Assembly: GCA_963834965.1 (NCBI GenBank)
Contig: CAWIEI010000034.1
Coordinates: forward strand, 124,001 to 188,000
Source of the DNA: Fodinibacter sp963834965
Lineage (GTDB): Bacteria > Actinomycetota > Actinomycetes > Actinomycetales > Dermatophilaceae
Reading direction: 5' to 3'
DNA: 64,000 bases
Position numbers and translations under genes: made by a program. The notes under the pieces were generated by a model. It was not told the origin of the DNA. It was given only the letters and a program-made list of their open reading frames with translations, and made no database searches. The stretch's first letter is position 1. Each line of letters starts with the position of its first letter. Below, one piece after another: positions 34,921 to 44,629 of the stretch.

Positions 34921-36099
34921 GTGGATCTCTTCGAGTACCAGGCCCGTGACGTGTTCGAGAAGCACGGTGTCCCCGTGCTCGCCGGGGCCGTCGCCACGAC
35001 CCCCGAGGAGGCCCGTGCGGCCGCCGAGCGGGTCGGCACCGCGAGCGGCGGGGTCACCGTCGTCAAGGCGCAGGTCAAGACCGGTGGGCGGGGCAAGGCC
35101 GGAGGCGTCAAGGTCGCGAAGACCGCCGACGAGGCGGAGGAGCACGCCCGCGCCATCCTCGGCATGGACATCAAGGGCCACACCGTGCACCAGGTGATGA
35201 TCGCCCAGGGCGCCCAGATCGACGAGGAGTACTACTTCTCGATCCTGCTCGACCGCGCGAACCGCACCTACCTCGCGATGTGCTCGAAGGAGGGCGGGGT
35301 GGAGATCGAGCAGCTCGCCGTCGAGCGCCCCGAGGCGCTGGCCCGGGTGGCCGTCGACCCGAACGTCGGCATCGACGACGCCAAGGCGCGCGAGATCGTG
35401 CAGGCCGCCGGCTTCGACGACGCGACCGCCGCCAAGATCGAACCGGTGCTCACCAGCCTGTGGACCGTCTACCGCGAGGAGGACGCCACGCTGGTCGAGG
35501 TCAACCCGCTGGTCAAGACCGCCGGCGGCGACATCGTCGCGCTCGACGGCAAGGTCACCCTCGACGAGAACGCCTTCTTCCGCCACCCCGAGCACGAGGC
35601 CCTCGAGGACACCACCGAGACCGACCCGCTCGAGCTGGCCGCCAAGGAGAAGGACCTCAACTACGTCAAGCTCGACGGCTCGGTCGGCATCATCGGCAAC
35701 GGCGCCGGCCTGGTCATGAGCACCCTCGACGTCGTCGCGTACGCCGGTGAGGAGTTCGGCGGGCAGAAGCCGGCCAACTTCCTCGACATCGGTGGCGGCG
35801 CGAGCGCCGAGGTGATGGCCAACGGGCTGCACATCATCCTGTCCGACCCGCAGGTCAAGAGCGTGTTCGTCAACGTCTTCGGCGGCATCACCGCCTGTGA
35901 CGCGGTCGCGAACGGCATCGTCGGCGCGCTCGACGCCCTCGGTGAGGAGGAGGACCGCCCGCTGGTGGTGCGCCTCGACGGCAACAACGTCGACGAGGGC
36001 CGGCGCATCCTCGCCGAGCGCGCCCACCCCCGCGTCCTCATCGAGGACACCATGGACGGCGCCGCCCGCAAGGCCGCCCAGCTGGCCTCCGGCAACTGA
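34921..36099 (+). CDS. sucC: Succinyl-CoA synthetase beta subunit (ADP/GDP-forming)
   Basis: 392 residues from GTG. MDLFEYQARDVFEKHGVPVLAG and VVKAQVKTGGRGKAGGVKVAKT are the ATP-grasp N-terminal signature, VEVNPLVKT the metal/nucleotide site, and NFLDIGGGASAEVMANGL the CoA-ligase domain. It makes succinate and ATP/GTP from succinyl-CoA in the TCA cycle. It is followed by sucD after 32 bases. The start is the usual one for the family, although the ribosome site (GAGGAC) is somewhat far upstream. Confidence 0.97.
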   Translation: MDLFEYQARDVFEKHGVPVLAGAVATTPEEARAAAERVGTASGGVTVVKAQVKTGGRGKAGGVKVAKTADEAEEHARAILGMDIKGHTVHQVMIAQGAQIDEEYYFSILLDRANRTYLAMCSKEGGVEIEQLAVERPEALARVAVDPNVGIDDAKAREIVQAAGFDDATAAKIEPVLTSLWTVYREEDATLVEVNPLVKTAGGDIVALDGKVTLDENAFFRHPEHEALEDTTETDPLELAAKEKDLNYVKLDGSVGIIGNGAGLVMSTLDVVAYAGEEFGGQKPANFLDIGGGASAEVMANGLHIILSDPQVKSVFVNVFGGITACDAVANGIVGALDALGEEEDRPLVVRLDGNNVDEGRRILAERAHPRVLIEDTMDGAARKAAQLASGN

Positions 36100-36131
36100 C
36101 CCCCCGAGCGCGAAGAGAGACAACGACACCC

Positions 36132-37037
36132 ATGGCCATCTTCCTCACCGCAGACTCCAAGGTCATCGTCCAGGGCATGACCGGCTCCGAGGGCATGAAG
36201 CACACCCAGCGGATGCTGCGCTCCGGCACCGCCATCGTCGGCGGCGTCAACCCGCGCAAGGCCGGCACCACCGTCGAGTTCGAAGGCGGCACCACCGTCC
36301 CCGTGTTCGGCACCGTCGCCGAGGCGATGGAGGCGACCGGCGCCGACGTCAGCGTCATCTTCGTGCCGGCCGCCTTCACCAAGTCCGCCGTCACCGAGGC
36401 GATCGACGCCGGTATCCCGCTCGCCGTCGTCATCACCGAGGGCGTGGCCGTCAAGGACACGGCGGAGTTCTACAACTACGCGCAGGAGAAGGGCACCACG
36501 CGGATCATCGGCCCGAACTGCCCCGGCCTGATCAGCCCCGGAGCAGCCAACGCCGGCATCATCCCGGCCGACATCTCCGGCCCCGGTCGCGTCGGCCTGG
36601 TCTCGAAATCGGGCACCCTGACCTACCAGATGATGTACGAGCTGCGCGACTACGGGTTCTCCACCGGCGTCGGCATCGGCGGTGACCCGATCATCGGCAC
36701 CACGCACATCGACTGCCTCGAGGCGTTCCAGAACGACCCCGACACCGACGCGATCGTGATGATCGGTGAGATCGGTGGCGACGCCGAGGAGCGCGCGGCG
36801 GCCTACATCAAGGACCACGTCACCAAGCCGGTCGTCGGCTACGTCGCCGGGTTCACCGCCCCCGAGGGCAAGACGATGGGCCACGCCGGCGCCATCGTGT
36901 CGGGCTCGTCGGGCACCGCGCAGGCCAAGAAGGAGGCCCTCGAGGCCGCTGGGGTCAGGGTCGGCAAGACGCCGTCCGAGACCGCCGACCTGATGCGCGA
37001 GATCATGCGCGGCCTGTCGGACGCCGACCCCATCTGA
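36132..37037 (+). CDS. sucD: Succinyl-CoA synthetase alpha subunit
   Basis: 301 residues. MAIFLTADSKVIVQGMTGSEGMKHTQRML is the CoA-binding start, GPNCPGLISPG and VGLVSKSGTLTYQMMYEL the core, and AGFTAPEGKTMGHAGAIVSGSSGTAQ carries the phospho-histidine in MGHAGAIV. It forms the heteromer with SucC. A 16-bp hairpin lies 20 bases after the stop, marking the operon end. Confidence 0.97.
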   Translation: MAIFLTADSKVIVQGMTGSEGMKHTQRMLRSGTAIVGGVNPRKAGTTVEFEGGTTVPVFGTVAEAMEATGADVSVIFVPAAFTKSAVTEAIDAGIPLAVVITEGVAVKDTAEFYNYAQEKGTTRIIGPNCPGLISPGAANAGIIPADISGPGRVGLVSKSGTLTYQMMYELRDYGFSTGVGIGGDPIIGTTHIDCLEAFQNDPDTDAIVMIGEIGGDAEERAAAYIKDHVTKPVVGYVAGFTAPEGKTMGHAGAIVSGSSGTAQAKKEALEAAGVRVGKTPSETADLMREIMRGLSDADPI

Positions 37038-37057
37038 CCGCTCTCCTTCCCGGCTCA

Positions 37058-37118
37058 TTGCGGATTTCCCACCCTCCGCGCGGCGCCTCAGTCACCTCCT
37101 GCGGTGGGAAATCCGCAA
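37058..37118 (+). terminator. Perfect 16-bp stem hairpin after sucD
   Basis: TTGCGGATTTCCCACC (37058-37073) and GGTGGGAAATCCGCAA (37103-37118) are exact complements separated by 29 bases. The long AT-containing stem and large loop differ from the short GC hairpins elsewhere in the window, so it may be a repeated intergenic palindrome used as a terminator. Confidence 0.65.
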
Positions 37119-37196
37119 GAAGTCGGCGTAGTAGTCGGGTGCGCACACGGCGTTGCTCGGACGGCCGGGGCGGGTTCTCCCGCAGACTGGGTCGCG

Positions 37197-38444
37197 ATGA
37201 GTGTCAGTGAGCGCCTCCGTTCCGTGCGGCCCGGGTCCGACGACGACCCGGCGGATGCCGGTAGGCCGCGAGCGGGGTCGCGCTGGCTCCGCGCGGCCGG
37301 CGTGGGGGTGATGACCGGGCTGACCTCGGTGCTCGTCGTGCTCGGGCCGGTGCTGCTGGCCTGGCTGGTCGAGCCGCTGGCCACCGGCGACGGGTGGCAG
37401 GCGGCCGGCACCGGCGCCGCCCTGTGGCTGCTGGTCTCCGGCGCGCACCTCGACACGGGTGGGGTGGCCCTGTCGGTGGTGCCACTGCTCGGCACGGCCG
37501 CGCTCCTGGGTGTGGCCTGGCTCGGGGCGCGCGAGGCGATGGTCGACGTGTCCACCGATGGCGAGCACTGGTGGGGCACGCTGCCGCGCCCGCTCGCGGC
37601 CGCGCTCGGCGCCTGGTGGGCGGGGTATGCCGTCGCCGTCGCTGTCGCGGTGGGGCTCACCGTCGCCGGCCCGTTCCGCGTCACCCCGCTCTCGCTCGTG
37701 CTGCCCGTGGTGGTCGTGCCGCTGCTCGCGCTCGTGCTCGCCCTGCGGCCGGTCGCCGCCGACGACCCTGACGTGCTCGGCCGGCGCCTGGGGTTCGGGT
37801 GGCTGCCCGACAGCATCCACCGCGCGGTGCGTCCGGGCCTGGGCGGCGCGGCCGTGCTGCTCGGCGCCGGACTGGTCGTCGTGGTCGCGGCGGTCGCCCT
37901 GTCCTGGGACCAGGTGAGCACCATCTCGACCGCCGTCGCGGCCGGTGGCCTCGGGGCCGCCGTGCTCGCCCTGGCCCAGGTGGTCGCGCTGCCCAACCTG
38001 GCGCTGTGGGCCGTGTCGTTCATGGCCGGCCCGGGGTTCCGTGTGGTCGAGGGCGGCTCGGTCAGCTGGTCGGGCTCCCGGGGTGGCCTGCTGCCGATGG
38101 TGCCGGTGCTCGCCGCCCTGCCCCAGCCCGGCGGCTTCCCATGGTTCACCGCGCTCTGCGTGCTGGTCGTCGTCGCGGTGGGGGCGTTCGTCGCCCGCCG
38201 CGCGCTGCGGCAGGTGGCGCGGCTGTCGCGGCTGCGCACCAAGCTGGCCGTGGCCCTGTCGGCCTGCACTATCACCGCCCTCACCCTTGCCGTGCTGAAC
38301 CTGGTGGCCGGCGGCTCGGCCGGGCAGTTCCGGCTGGCGGCCGTGGGTGCTCCCACCGGCCGGCTGTTCCTCGCCCTGCTCCTCGAGCTGGGGTTCGGCG
38401 CGCTGGTCGTCGTGCTGCGCGACGCCTGGCGGCTGCGTCGGTGA
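37197..38444 (+). CDS. DUF6350 polytopic membrane protein
   Basis: 415 residues from ATG 37197. Around ten membrane segments are visible, beginning with GVGVMTGLTSVLVVLGPVLLAWLV. Motifs FMAGPGFRVVEGGSVSWSGSRGGLLPMVPVLAALPQPG are characteristic of DUF6350, an actinobacterial membrane family almost always placed between sucD and purN. Function is unknown; a role at division or the cell wall has been suggested for related proteins. Its stop overlaps the purN GTG. Confidence 0.88.
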   Translation: MSVSERLRSVRPGSDDDPADAGRPRAGSRWLRAAGVGVMTGLTSVLVVLGPVLLAWLVEPLATGDGWQAAGTGAALWLLVSGAHLDTGGVALSVVPLLGTAALLGVAWLGAREAMVDVSTDGEHWWGTLPRPLAAALGAWWAGYAVAVAVAVGLTVAGPFRVTPLSLVLPVVVVPLLALVLALRPVAADDPDVLGRRLGFGWLPDSIHRAVRPGLGGAAVLLGAGLVVVVAAVALSWDQVSTISTAVAAGGLGAAVLALAQVVALPNLALWAVSFMAGPGFRVVEGGSVSWSGSRGGLLPMVPVLAALPQPGGFPWFTALCVLVVVAVGAFVARRALRQVARLSRLRTKLAVALSACTITALTLAVLNLVAGGSAGQFRLAAVGAPTGRLFLALLLELGFGALVVVLRDAWRLRR

Positions 38445-39037
38445 CCGCGTCGTCGGAGCCCCCACCGCTCGGGCTCGTCGTGCTCGTCTCCGGGTCGGGC
38501 AGCAACCTGCAGGCCCTCATCGACGTCTCGGCATCCGACGCCGCGCCGTTCCGGGTGCTCGCCGTGGGGGCCGACCGCGACGGCACGGGCGGCGCCGAGC
38601 GTGCCGAGCGGGCCGGCATCCCGGCGTTCGTGGCCCGGGTGCCCGACTACGTGACGCGGGCCGACTGGGACCTCGACCTGGAGCGGCTGGTCGCCGAGCA
38701 CTCGCCCGACCTCGTCGTCTCGGCGGGCTTCATGAAGGTGCTCGGGCCCGCGATGCTCACCGCCCACCGGGTGGTCAACACGCACCCCGCGCTGCTGCCG
38801 AGCTTCCCCGGGGCGCACGGGGTGCGCGACGCGATGGCGCACGGGGTCAAGGTGACCGGGTGCACCTGCCACTGGGTCGACGCCGGGGTCGACACCGGCC
38901 CGATCATCGACCAGCGGGCGGTGCGAGTCGAGCCCGACGACACCGTCGAGACGCTGCACGAGCGGATCAAGGTGCTCGAGCGCGAGATGCTCGTCGACGT
39001 CGTGCGCGGCCTCGCCGCCGACCGGTCCTGGCGCTGA
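38441..39037 (+). CDS. purN: Phosphoribosylglycinamide formyltransferase
   Basis: 198 residues from GTG 38441. LVVLVSGSGSNLQALID, the catalytic region MLTAHRVVNTHPALLPSFPGAHGVRDAMAHGVKVTGCTCHWVDAGVDTGPIIDQ with the N-H-D catalytic trio, and LHERIKVLEREML are diagnostic. It transfers formyl from 10-formyl-THF to GAR in purine synthesis. In most relatives purH follows directly; here it is 10.2 kb away. Confidence 0.97.
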   Translation: MTASSEPPPLGLVVLVSGSGSNLQALIDVSASDAAPFRVLAVGADRDGTGGAERAERAGIPAFVARVPDYVTRADWDLDLERLVAEHSPDLVVSAGFMKVLGPAMLTAHRVVNTHPALLPSFPGAHGVRDAMAHGVKVTGCTCHWVDAGVDTGPIIDQRAVRVEPDDTVETLHERIKVLEREMLVDVVRGLAADRSWR

Positions 39038-39044
39038 GCCGGCG

Positions 39045-40159
<1,115 letters not shown>

Positions 40160-40160
<1 letters not shown>

Positions 40161-40999
40161 CACCCCGCCTCACCACCACCCGAGCGGCGCACCCCACGAA
40201 CCGCTGCGGGCAGGGCGGGCGCCACCTCGGCGAGCACCAGGTGCTCGACGTGCTCCTCGAGCACGGCGCGCGCCCGGCTGGGCACCCCGGCGTCGGTGAT
40301 GAGGGTGTCGACCTCACCCAGCGCCATGAAGGTCGACAGCCCGATGATGCCCACCTTGGTGTGGTCGGCGAGCACGCACACCGACCGGCTGGCCCGCACC
40401 AGCGCGCGGTTGGTCTCGGCCTCGACGAGGTTGGGCGTGGTGAGGCCGGCGTGGCGGTCGATGCCGTGCGCGCCGAGGAAGAGCCGGTCGACGTGCAGCC
40501 CCCGCAGCGCCGAGACGGCGACCGGCCCGACCAGCGCGTCACTCGGGGTGCGCACCCCGCCGGTCAGCACGACGACGTTACTGCCACCGCCGGACTCGTG
40601 CAGCAGCTGGGCAACGGGCACCGAGTTGGTGACCACGGTCAGGTGCGGCACGTTGCGGATGGCGCGGGCGAACTCGAACGTCGTGGTGCCGGCCGAGATG
40701 CTGATGGTGGCGCCCGGCTCGACCAGGCCGGACGCCGCGAGGGCGATGGCGTGCTTCTCGGCCGTCATCAGGGAGGACTTCGCACTGAACCCGGGCTCGT
40801 CGGTGGCCCTGGGGAGCAGGGCCAGCGCCCCACCGTGCACCCGCTCGAGGAGGCCGTCGGCGTCGAGCCGCTCGATGTCCCGGCGCACCGTCATGTCGGA
40901 GACGCCGAGCTGCTCGACCAGGTCGGAGACGCGCACCGCCCCGGTCTCCTCGACCTTGCTGAGGATGGCCGCGCGGCGCTGGCTGGCGAGCACGCTCAC
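40160..40999 (-). CDS. DeoR/GlpR-family transcription regulator
   Basis: 279 residues from GTG 40999, with GAGAGGA upstream. SQRRAAILSKVEETGAVRVSDLVEQLGVSDMTVRRDIERLDADGLLERVHGGAL is the DeoR winged helix-turn-helix; ISAGTTTFEFARAI and VVLTGGVRTPSDALVGP belong to the sugar-phosphate-sensing DeoRC domain. GTGA overlap with the GH42 stop and with galT downstream makes a tight operon. By position it should repress the galactoside genes and respond to a phosphorylated sugar. Confidence 0.93.
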
Positions 41000-42984
41000 T
41001 CCTCTCGCACCACGGCAGCCGTGCGAGGGGCGAGTCGCAGCGTCGGGCCGACCGGCACACCGGAGACCAGGTCGTGGCCGACGGCCTCGACCTCGCGGTG
41101 CTCGTCGGTGTGGTTGAGCACGAACAGCCAGCTCCGCTCGCCCGAGCGGCGCCGGACGACCTCGACGCCGGCGGGCGGAACCGCGGCCGGTGCGACCTCG
41201 GCCTCGGCCACGACCCGGTCGAGCAGCGCGCCCAGCGACGCGTCGTCGGGCAGGGTGCCGAGGTACCAGGCGACGCCGTCGCCGACGGCGCGCCGGGTGA
41301 CGGCCGGCCGGCCGTACAGCGGGCCGTCGGCGTAGGTCGTCACCACCGCGGCGTCGACCACCCGGGCGTCCTCGCTCCACTCGCTGCCGGAACCGCCGCC
41401 GGAGAGGGCGACCGACTCGGCCACCCGCAGCGGGAAGAACTCCTCGACGCGGACGCCGAGCAGGTCGCGGAACGCCCCCGGGTAGCCACCGAGCCGCACG
41501 TGGTCGTCGGGGTCGCTGATGCCGGAGAAGTAGGTGACCACGACGTGGGCCCCGCCCTCGGCGGCAGCGCGCACGGCATCCCCCTGGGCGTCCGAGACGA
41601 GGTAGAGCGTGGGGACCACGACGACGCGGTAGGCGGACAGGTCGGCATCCGGGTGCACGACGTCGCAGGTGATGCCGCGGTCACGCAGCAGCCGGTGCAC
41701 CGTGTGCGCGGCGGTCGCGTAGTCGATCACCGACGACGGCATGCACGGCCCCGCGACCGCCCAGGCGGACTCGTAGTCCCACAGCACGGCCACCTCGGCC
41801 TCGACCCGGGAGCCGACCAGCTCGCCGAGCCGGCCCGCGATGGCGCCCAGCTCGCAGACCTCACGGAACCGGTCGCTGTCCTCGCCGGCGTGCGGCACCA
41901 GGGCCGAGTGGAACTTCTCGGAGCCCGAGCGCGACTGGCGCCACTGGAAGAAGCCGATGGTGTCGGCGCCCCGGGCGACGTGGGTGAGCGAGTCGAGGAT
42001 GGTGCCCCCGGGCACCTTGGCGGGGTTGACCGGCTGCCAGTTCACCGCGCTGGTCGAGTGCTCCATCAGCAGCCACGGGCGGCCACCGGCCAGGCCGCGG
42101 GTGAGGTCGCCGGCGAAGGACAGCTCGGCCTGGGGGTGGGGCAGGGCGTCGACGACGTAGTGGTCGGTGCTCACGACGTCCTGGAACGGCGCCCAGTCGT
42201 GGTAGTCGAGCAGCCGGAAGTGGTCGAGCGTCATGAAGTTCGTGGTGATCGGCACGTCGGGGGAGTGGCGCCGGATCACCTCGTGCTCGGCCCGGTAGAA
42301 GCCGAGCAGGGTGTCGGACCCGAACCGGTGGTAGTCGAGCACGTGGGTGGGGTTGTTGAACGACGTGGTGCGGCGCGGCGGGAGGATGTCGTCGTACGAG
42401 GTGTAGCGCTGGCTCCAGAACGCCGTTCCCCAGGCGTCGTTGAGCGCGTCGAGGGTGCTGTAGCGCTGCGCCAGCCAGCGGCGGAAGGCGCCCGCGCAGG
42501 TGTCGCAGTAGCAGGGCAGGTTGTGGCAGGCGTACTCGTTCGAGACGTGCCACATGGCCAGCGCCGGGTGCTCGGAGTAGCGCGTGGCGAGTCGGTCGGT
42601 GAGGGCGAGCGCGAAGTCGCGGTAGAGGGGGGACGACGGGCACCACGACTGGCGGCTGCCCGGCCACAGCGTGTGCCCGTCGCGGTCGACCGGCAGGATC
42701 TCGGGGTAGGCCGAGGTGAGCCAGGGCGGCGGCGTGGCGGTGGCGGTGGCCAGGTCGACGGCGATGCCGTTCGCGTGCAGCAGGTCCATGACCTCGTCGA
42801 GCCACTCGAAGGTGTACTCGCCCTTCGACGGCTCCAGCCACGACCAGGAGAACACCCCGAGGGTCACGAAGCTGACCCCCGACTGCCGCATCAGCCGCAT
42901 GTCGTCGTCCCAGACGGCACGCGGCCACTGCTCGGGGTTGTAGTCCCCGCCGAAGGCGATGCGGTCGTCAGGCCATCCGCGCAT
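40996..42984 (-). CDS. GH42 beta-galactosidase
   Basis: 662 residues from ATG 42984. FGGDYNPEQWPRAVWDDDMRLMRQSGV opens the TIM barrel; WHVSNEYACHNLPCYCDTC holds the acid/base Glu150 and the zinc cluster Cys153, Cys158, Cys160 and Cys163; WLLMEHSTSAVNWQP holds the nucleophile Glu308. A trimerisation (flavodoxin-like) domain (YRVVVVPTLYLVSDAQGDAVRAAAEGGAHVVVTYFSG) and a C-terminal beta domain follow. There is no signal peptide, so it hydrolyses imported galactosides. The predicted promoter places transcription start almost on the ATG (leaderless). Confidence 0.95.
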   Translation of the reverse strand: MRGWPDDRIAFGGDYNPEQWPRAVWDDDMRLMRQSGVSFVTLGVFSWSWLEPSKGEYTFEWLDEVMDLLHANGIAVDLATATATPPPWLTSAYPEILPVDRDGHTLWPGSRQSWCPSSPLYRDFALALTDRLATRYSEHPALAMWHVSNEYACHNLPCYCDTCAGAFRRWLAQRYSTLDALNDAWGTAFWSQRYTSYDDILPPRRTTSFNNPTHVLDYHRFGSDTLLGFYRAEHEVIRRHSPDVPITTNFMTLDHFRLLDYHDWAPFQDVVSTDHYVVDALPHPQAELSFAGDLTRGLAGGRPWLLMEHSTSAVNWQPVNPAKVPGGTILDSLTHVARGADTIGFFQWRQSRSGSEKFHSALVPHAGEDSDRFREVCELGAIAGRLGELVGSRVEAEVAVLWDYESAWAVAGPCMPSSVIDYATAAHTVHRLLRDRGITCDVVHPDADLSAYRVVVVPTLYLVSDAQGDAVRAAAEGGAHVVVTYFSGISDPDDHVRLGGYPGAFRDLLGVRVEEFFPLRVAESVALSGGGSGSEWSEDARVVDAAVVTTYADGPLYGRPAVTRRAVGDGVAWYLGTLPDDASLGALLDRVVAEAEVAPAAVPPAGVEVVRRRSGERSWLFVLNHTDEHREVEAVGHDLVSGVPVGPTLRLAPRTAAVVREE

Positions 42985-42991
42985 GTCGGCC

Positions 42992-43020
42992 AGTCTGTTC
43001 AGGTGTCGAACAAAAGTCAA
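42992..43020 (-). promoter_or_regulatory. Predicted promoter of the GH42-deoR-galT operon
   Basis: Read on the minus strand, TTGACT (43020-43015) and CAGACT (42997-42992) are separated by exactly 17 bases. The start point expected about seven bases further is at the GH42 ATG (42984), which has no ribosome site, so a leaderless mRNA is predicted. Confidence 0.55.
42996..43012. promoter_or_regulatory. Operator-like palindrome inside the GH42 promoter
   Basis: TGTTCAGGTGTCGAACA has perfect 5-base arms (TGTTC/GAACA) around a 7-base spacer and lies between the -35 and -10 of the GH42 promoter, an ideal place for a repressor. Just beyond, CAACACT (43018-43024) and CAACAC (43028-43033) repeat with a 10-base period. 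The CAACACT half-site reappears at the ABC-operon promoter. Confidence 0.5.
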
Positions 43021-43154
43021 CACTTTGCAACACGGTCGGCCGTGGCGTCCAGCGGGGGTCCAGCCGTTGTCCAAGGTTCTCCGAGCGGACTAACGGGAGT
43101 GTGGGGCACGGATCTCCGGAACCAAATCGTGATAGAGCGGACTCGTGTCGACCC

Positions 43155-43200
43155 TTGACAGCCGTTGCGGGCAGGGCAACACTCGGACTCGTCAGTGTTG
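43155..43200 (+). promoter_or_regulatory. Predicted promoter and operator of the galactoside ABC-transporter operon
   Basis: TTGACA (43155-43160) is a consensus -35; 17 bases later AACACT (43178-43183) is a weak -10. The inverted repeat CAACACT (43177-43183) ... AGTGTTG (43194-43200) covers the -10 and start point, fitting repression. A second imperfect inverted repeat (GGTTTCTGA 43200-43208 / TCAGAACC 43218-43225) follows in the leader. The gene's AAGGAG site is 43237-43242. Confidence 0.5.
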
Positions 43201-43248
43201 GTTTCTGATCGAATGTGTCAGAACCGTAGGATGTCAAAGGAGACCCCC

Positions 43249-44610
43249 ATGGCGCGCCCGGCCCACCGCGATCCGTCACTCGCGAACGTCGTTCCCAACT
43301 CGGTCCGCGGTGTCGACCGCCGGTCCATCCTTCGCGGGTCCGTCACCGCGGCCGCTCTGCTCGGAGCCCCGACGGTCCTCGCCGCCTGCGGCAACGACTC
43401 CACGCCGGCCGCCTCCGGCGGTGCCGCCGCCAGCGCCAAGGCCGGCCCCGTCTCCTTCGGCATCAACGAGGCCAAGGGCTCCGGCCCCGCCAACGAGCGT
43501 CTCCAGGCCATGGCCGATGCCTACGCCAAGAAGACCGGCTCTGCGGTCACCGTCAACGCCGTCGACCACAACACCTTCCAGGAGAGCATCAACACCTACC
43601 TGCAGGGCACGCCCGACGACGTCTTCACCTGGTTCGCCGGCTACCGCATGGCGCAGTTCGCCCAGAACGGCCTGATCTCTGACATCAGCAGCCTGTGGCC
43701 GGTCGAGGGCATGAGCGACGCCTTCAAGAAGTCGGCGACGGCGCCCGACGGCAAGCAGTACTTCATGCCGATCAGCTACTACCCGTGGGCGGTCTTCTAC
43801 CGCAAGTCGGTCTTCGAGAAGAACGGGTGGGCCGTGCCCACCACGATGGACGAGATGACCGCGCTGATGAAGGACATGCAGGGCAAGAAGCTCAACCCCA
43901 TCGCCTTCGCGGCCAAGGACGCCTGGGCGCCGATGGGCACCTTCGACATCCTCAACATGCGCCTGAACGGCTACGACTTCCACATGGCGCTGTGCCAGGG
44001 CAAGGAGAAGTGGGACAGCCCCCAGGTCAAGAACGTCTTCACCACCTGGAAGGACAAGCTGCTGCCCTACCAGCAGGAGAACGCCCTCGGCCGCACCTGG
44101 CAGGAGGCCGCCACCTCGATGGCCAAGGGCGAGAGCGGCATGTACCTGCTCGGCACCTTCGTCGTGGACGGCGTCCCCAAGGAGACCCAGGCCGACCTCG
44201 ACTTCTTCACCTTCCCGGCGCTCGACCAGACCATCGGCAACGACGCCCTCGACGCGCCGATCGACGGGTTCTGCGCGTCCGCGGCCGGCAAGAACCAGGA
44301 GGCGGCCAAGGCCTACCTCGCGTGGCTCGGCACTCCCGAGGCCGCCGACGCCGGCAACAGCGCGGCGAGCGCTCCGTTCATCGCCGCCAACTCCGGTGCG
44401 AGCACGTCGACCTACGGTGACCTCCAGAAGAAGTCCGTCGAGCTGGTGTCGAAGGCGAAGTCCATCGCCCAGTTCCTCGACCGCGACACCAACGCCGACC
44501 TCGCCAACACGGTCATCACGGCCTCCCTGCAGGACTTCCTCAAGAACCCGAACAACATCGACGCCATCACCGCCTCCATCCAGCAGCAGGCCACCTCTAT
44601 CCTTGGCTGA
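43249..44610 (+). CDS. ABC sugar-transporter substrate-binding lipoprotein
   Basis: 453 residues. ATG 43249 has AAGGAG seven bases upstream; an earlier ATG at 43231 lacks one. The signal GVDRRSILRGSVTAAALLGAPTVLAACGN combines a twin-arginine-like motif (Arg24-Arg25) with a lipobox (Cys47), so it is probably a Tat-exported lipoprotein. The rest is a cluster B (family 1) solute-binding fold: DDVFTWFAGYRMAQFAQNGLISDIS, YFMPISYYPWAVFYRKSVFEKNG, AFAAKDAWAPMGTFDILNMRLNGYDFH. By context it binds an alpha- or beta-galactoside. Confidence 0.93.
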   Translation: MARPAHRDPSLANVVPNSVRGVDRRSILRGSVTAAALLGAPTVLAACGNDSTPAASGGAAASAKAGPVSFGINEAKGSGPANERLQAMADAYAKKTGSAVTVNAVDHNTFQESINTYLQGTPDDVFTWFAGYRMAQFAQNGLISDISSLWPVEGMSDAFKKSATAPDGKQYFMPISYYPWAVFYRKSVFEKNGWAVPTTMDEMTALMKDMQGKKLNPIAFAAKDAWAPMGTFDILNMRLNGYDFHMALCQGKEKWDSPQVKNVFTTWKDKLLPYQQENALGRTWQEAATSMAKGESGMYLLGTFVVDGVPKETQADLDFFTFPALDQTIGNDALDAPIDGFCASAAGKNQEAAKAYLAWLGTPEAADAGNSAASAPFIAANSGASTSTYGDLQKKSVELVSKAKSIAQFLDRDTNADLANTVITASLQDFLKNPNNIDAITASIQQQATSILG

Positions 44611-44629
44611 CCCGGACGTCGGAGGCATC

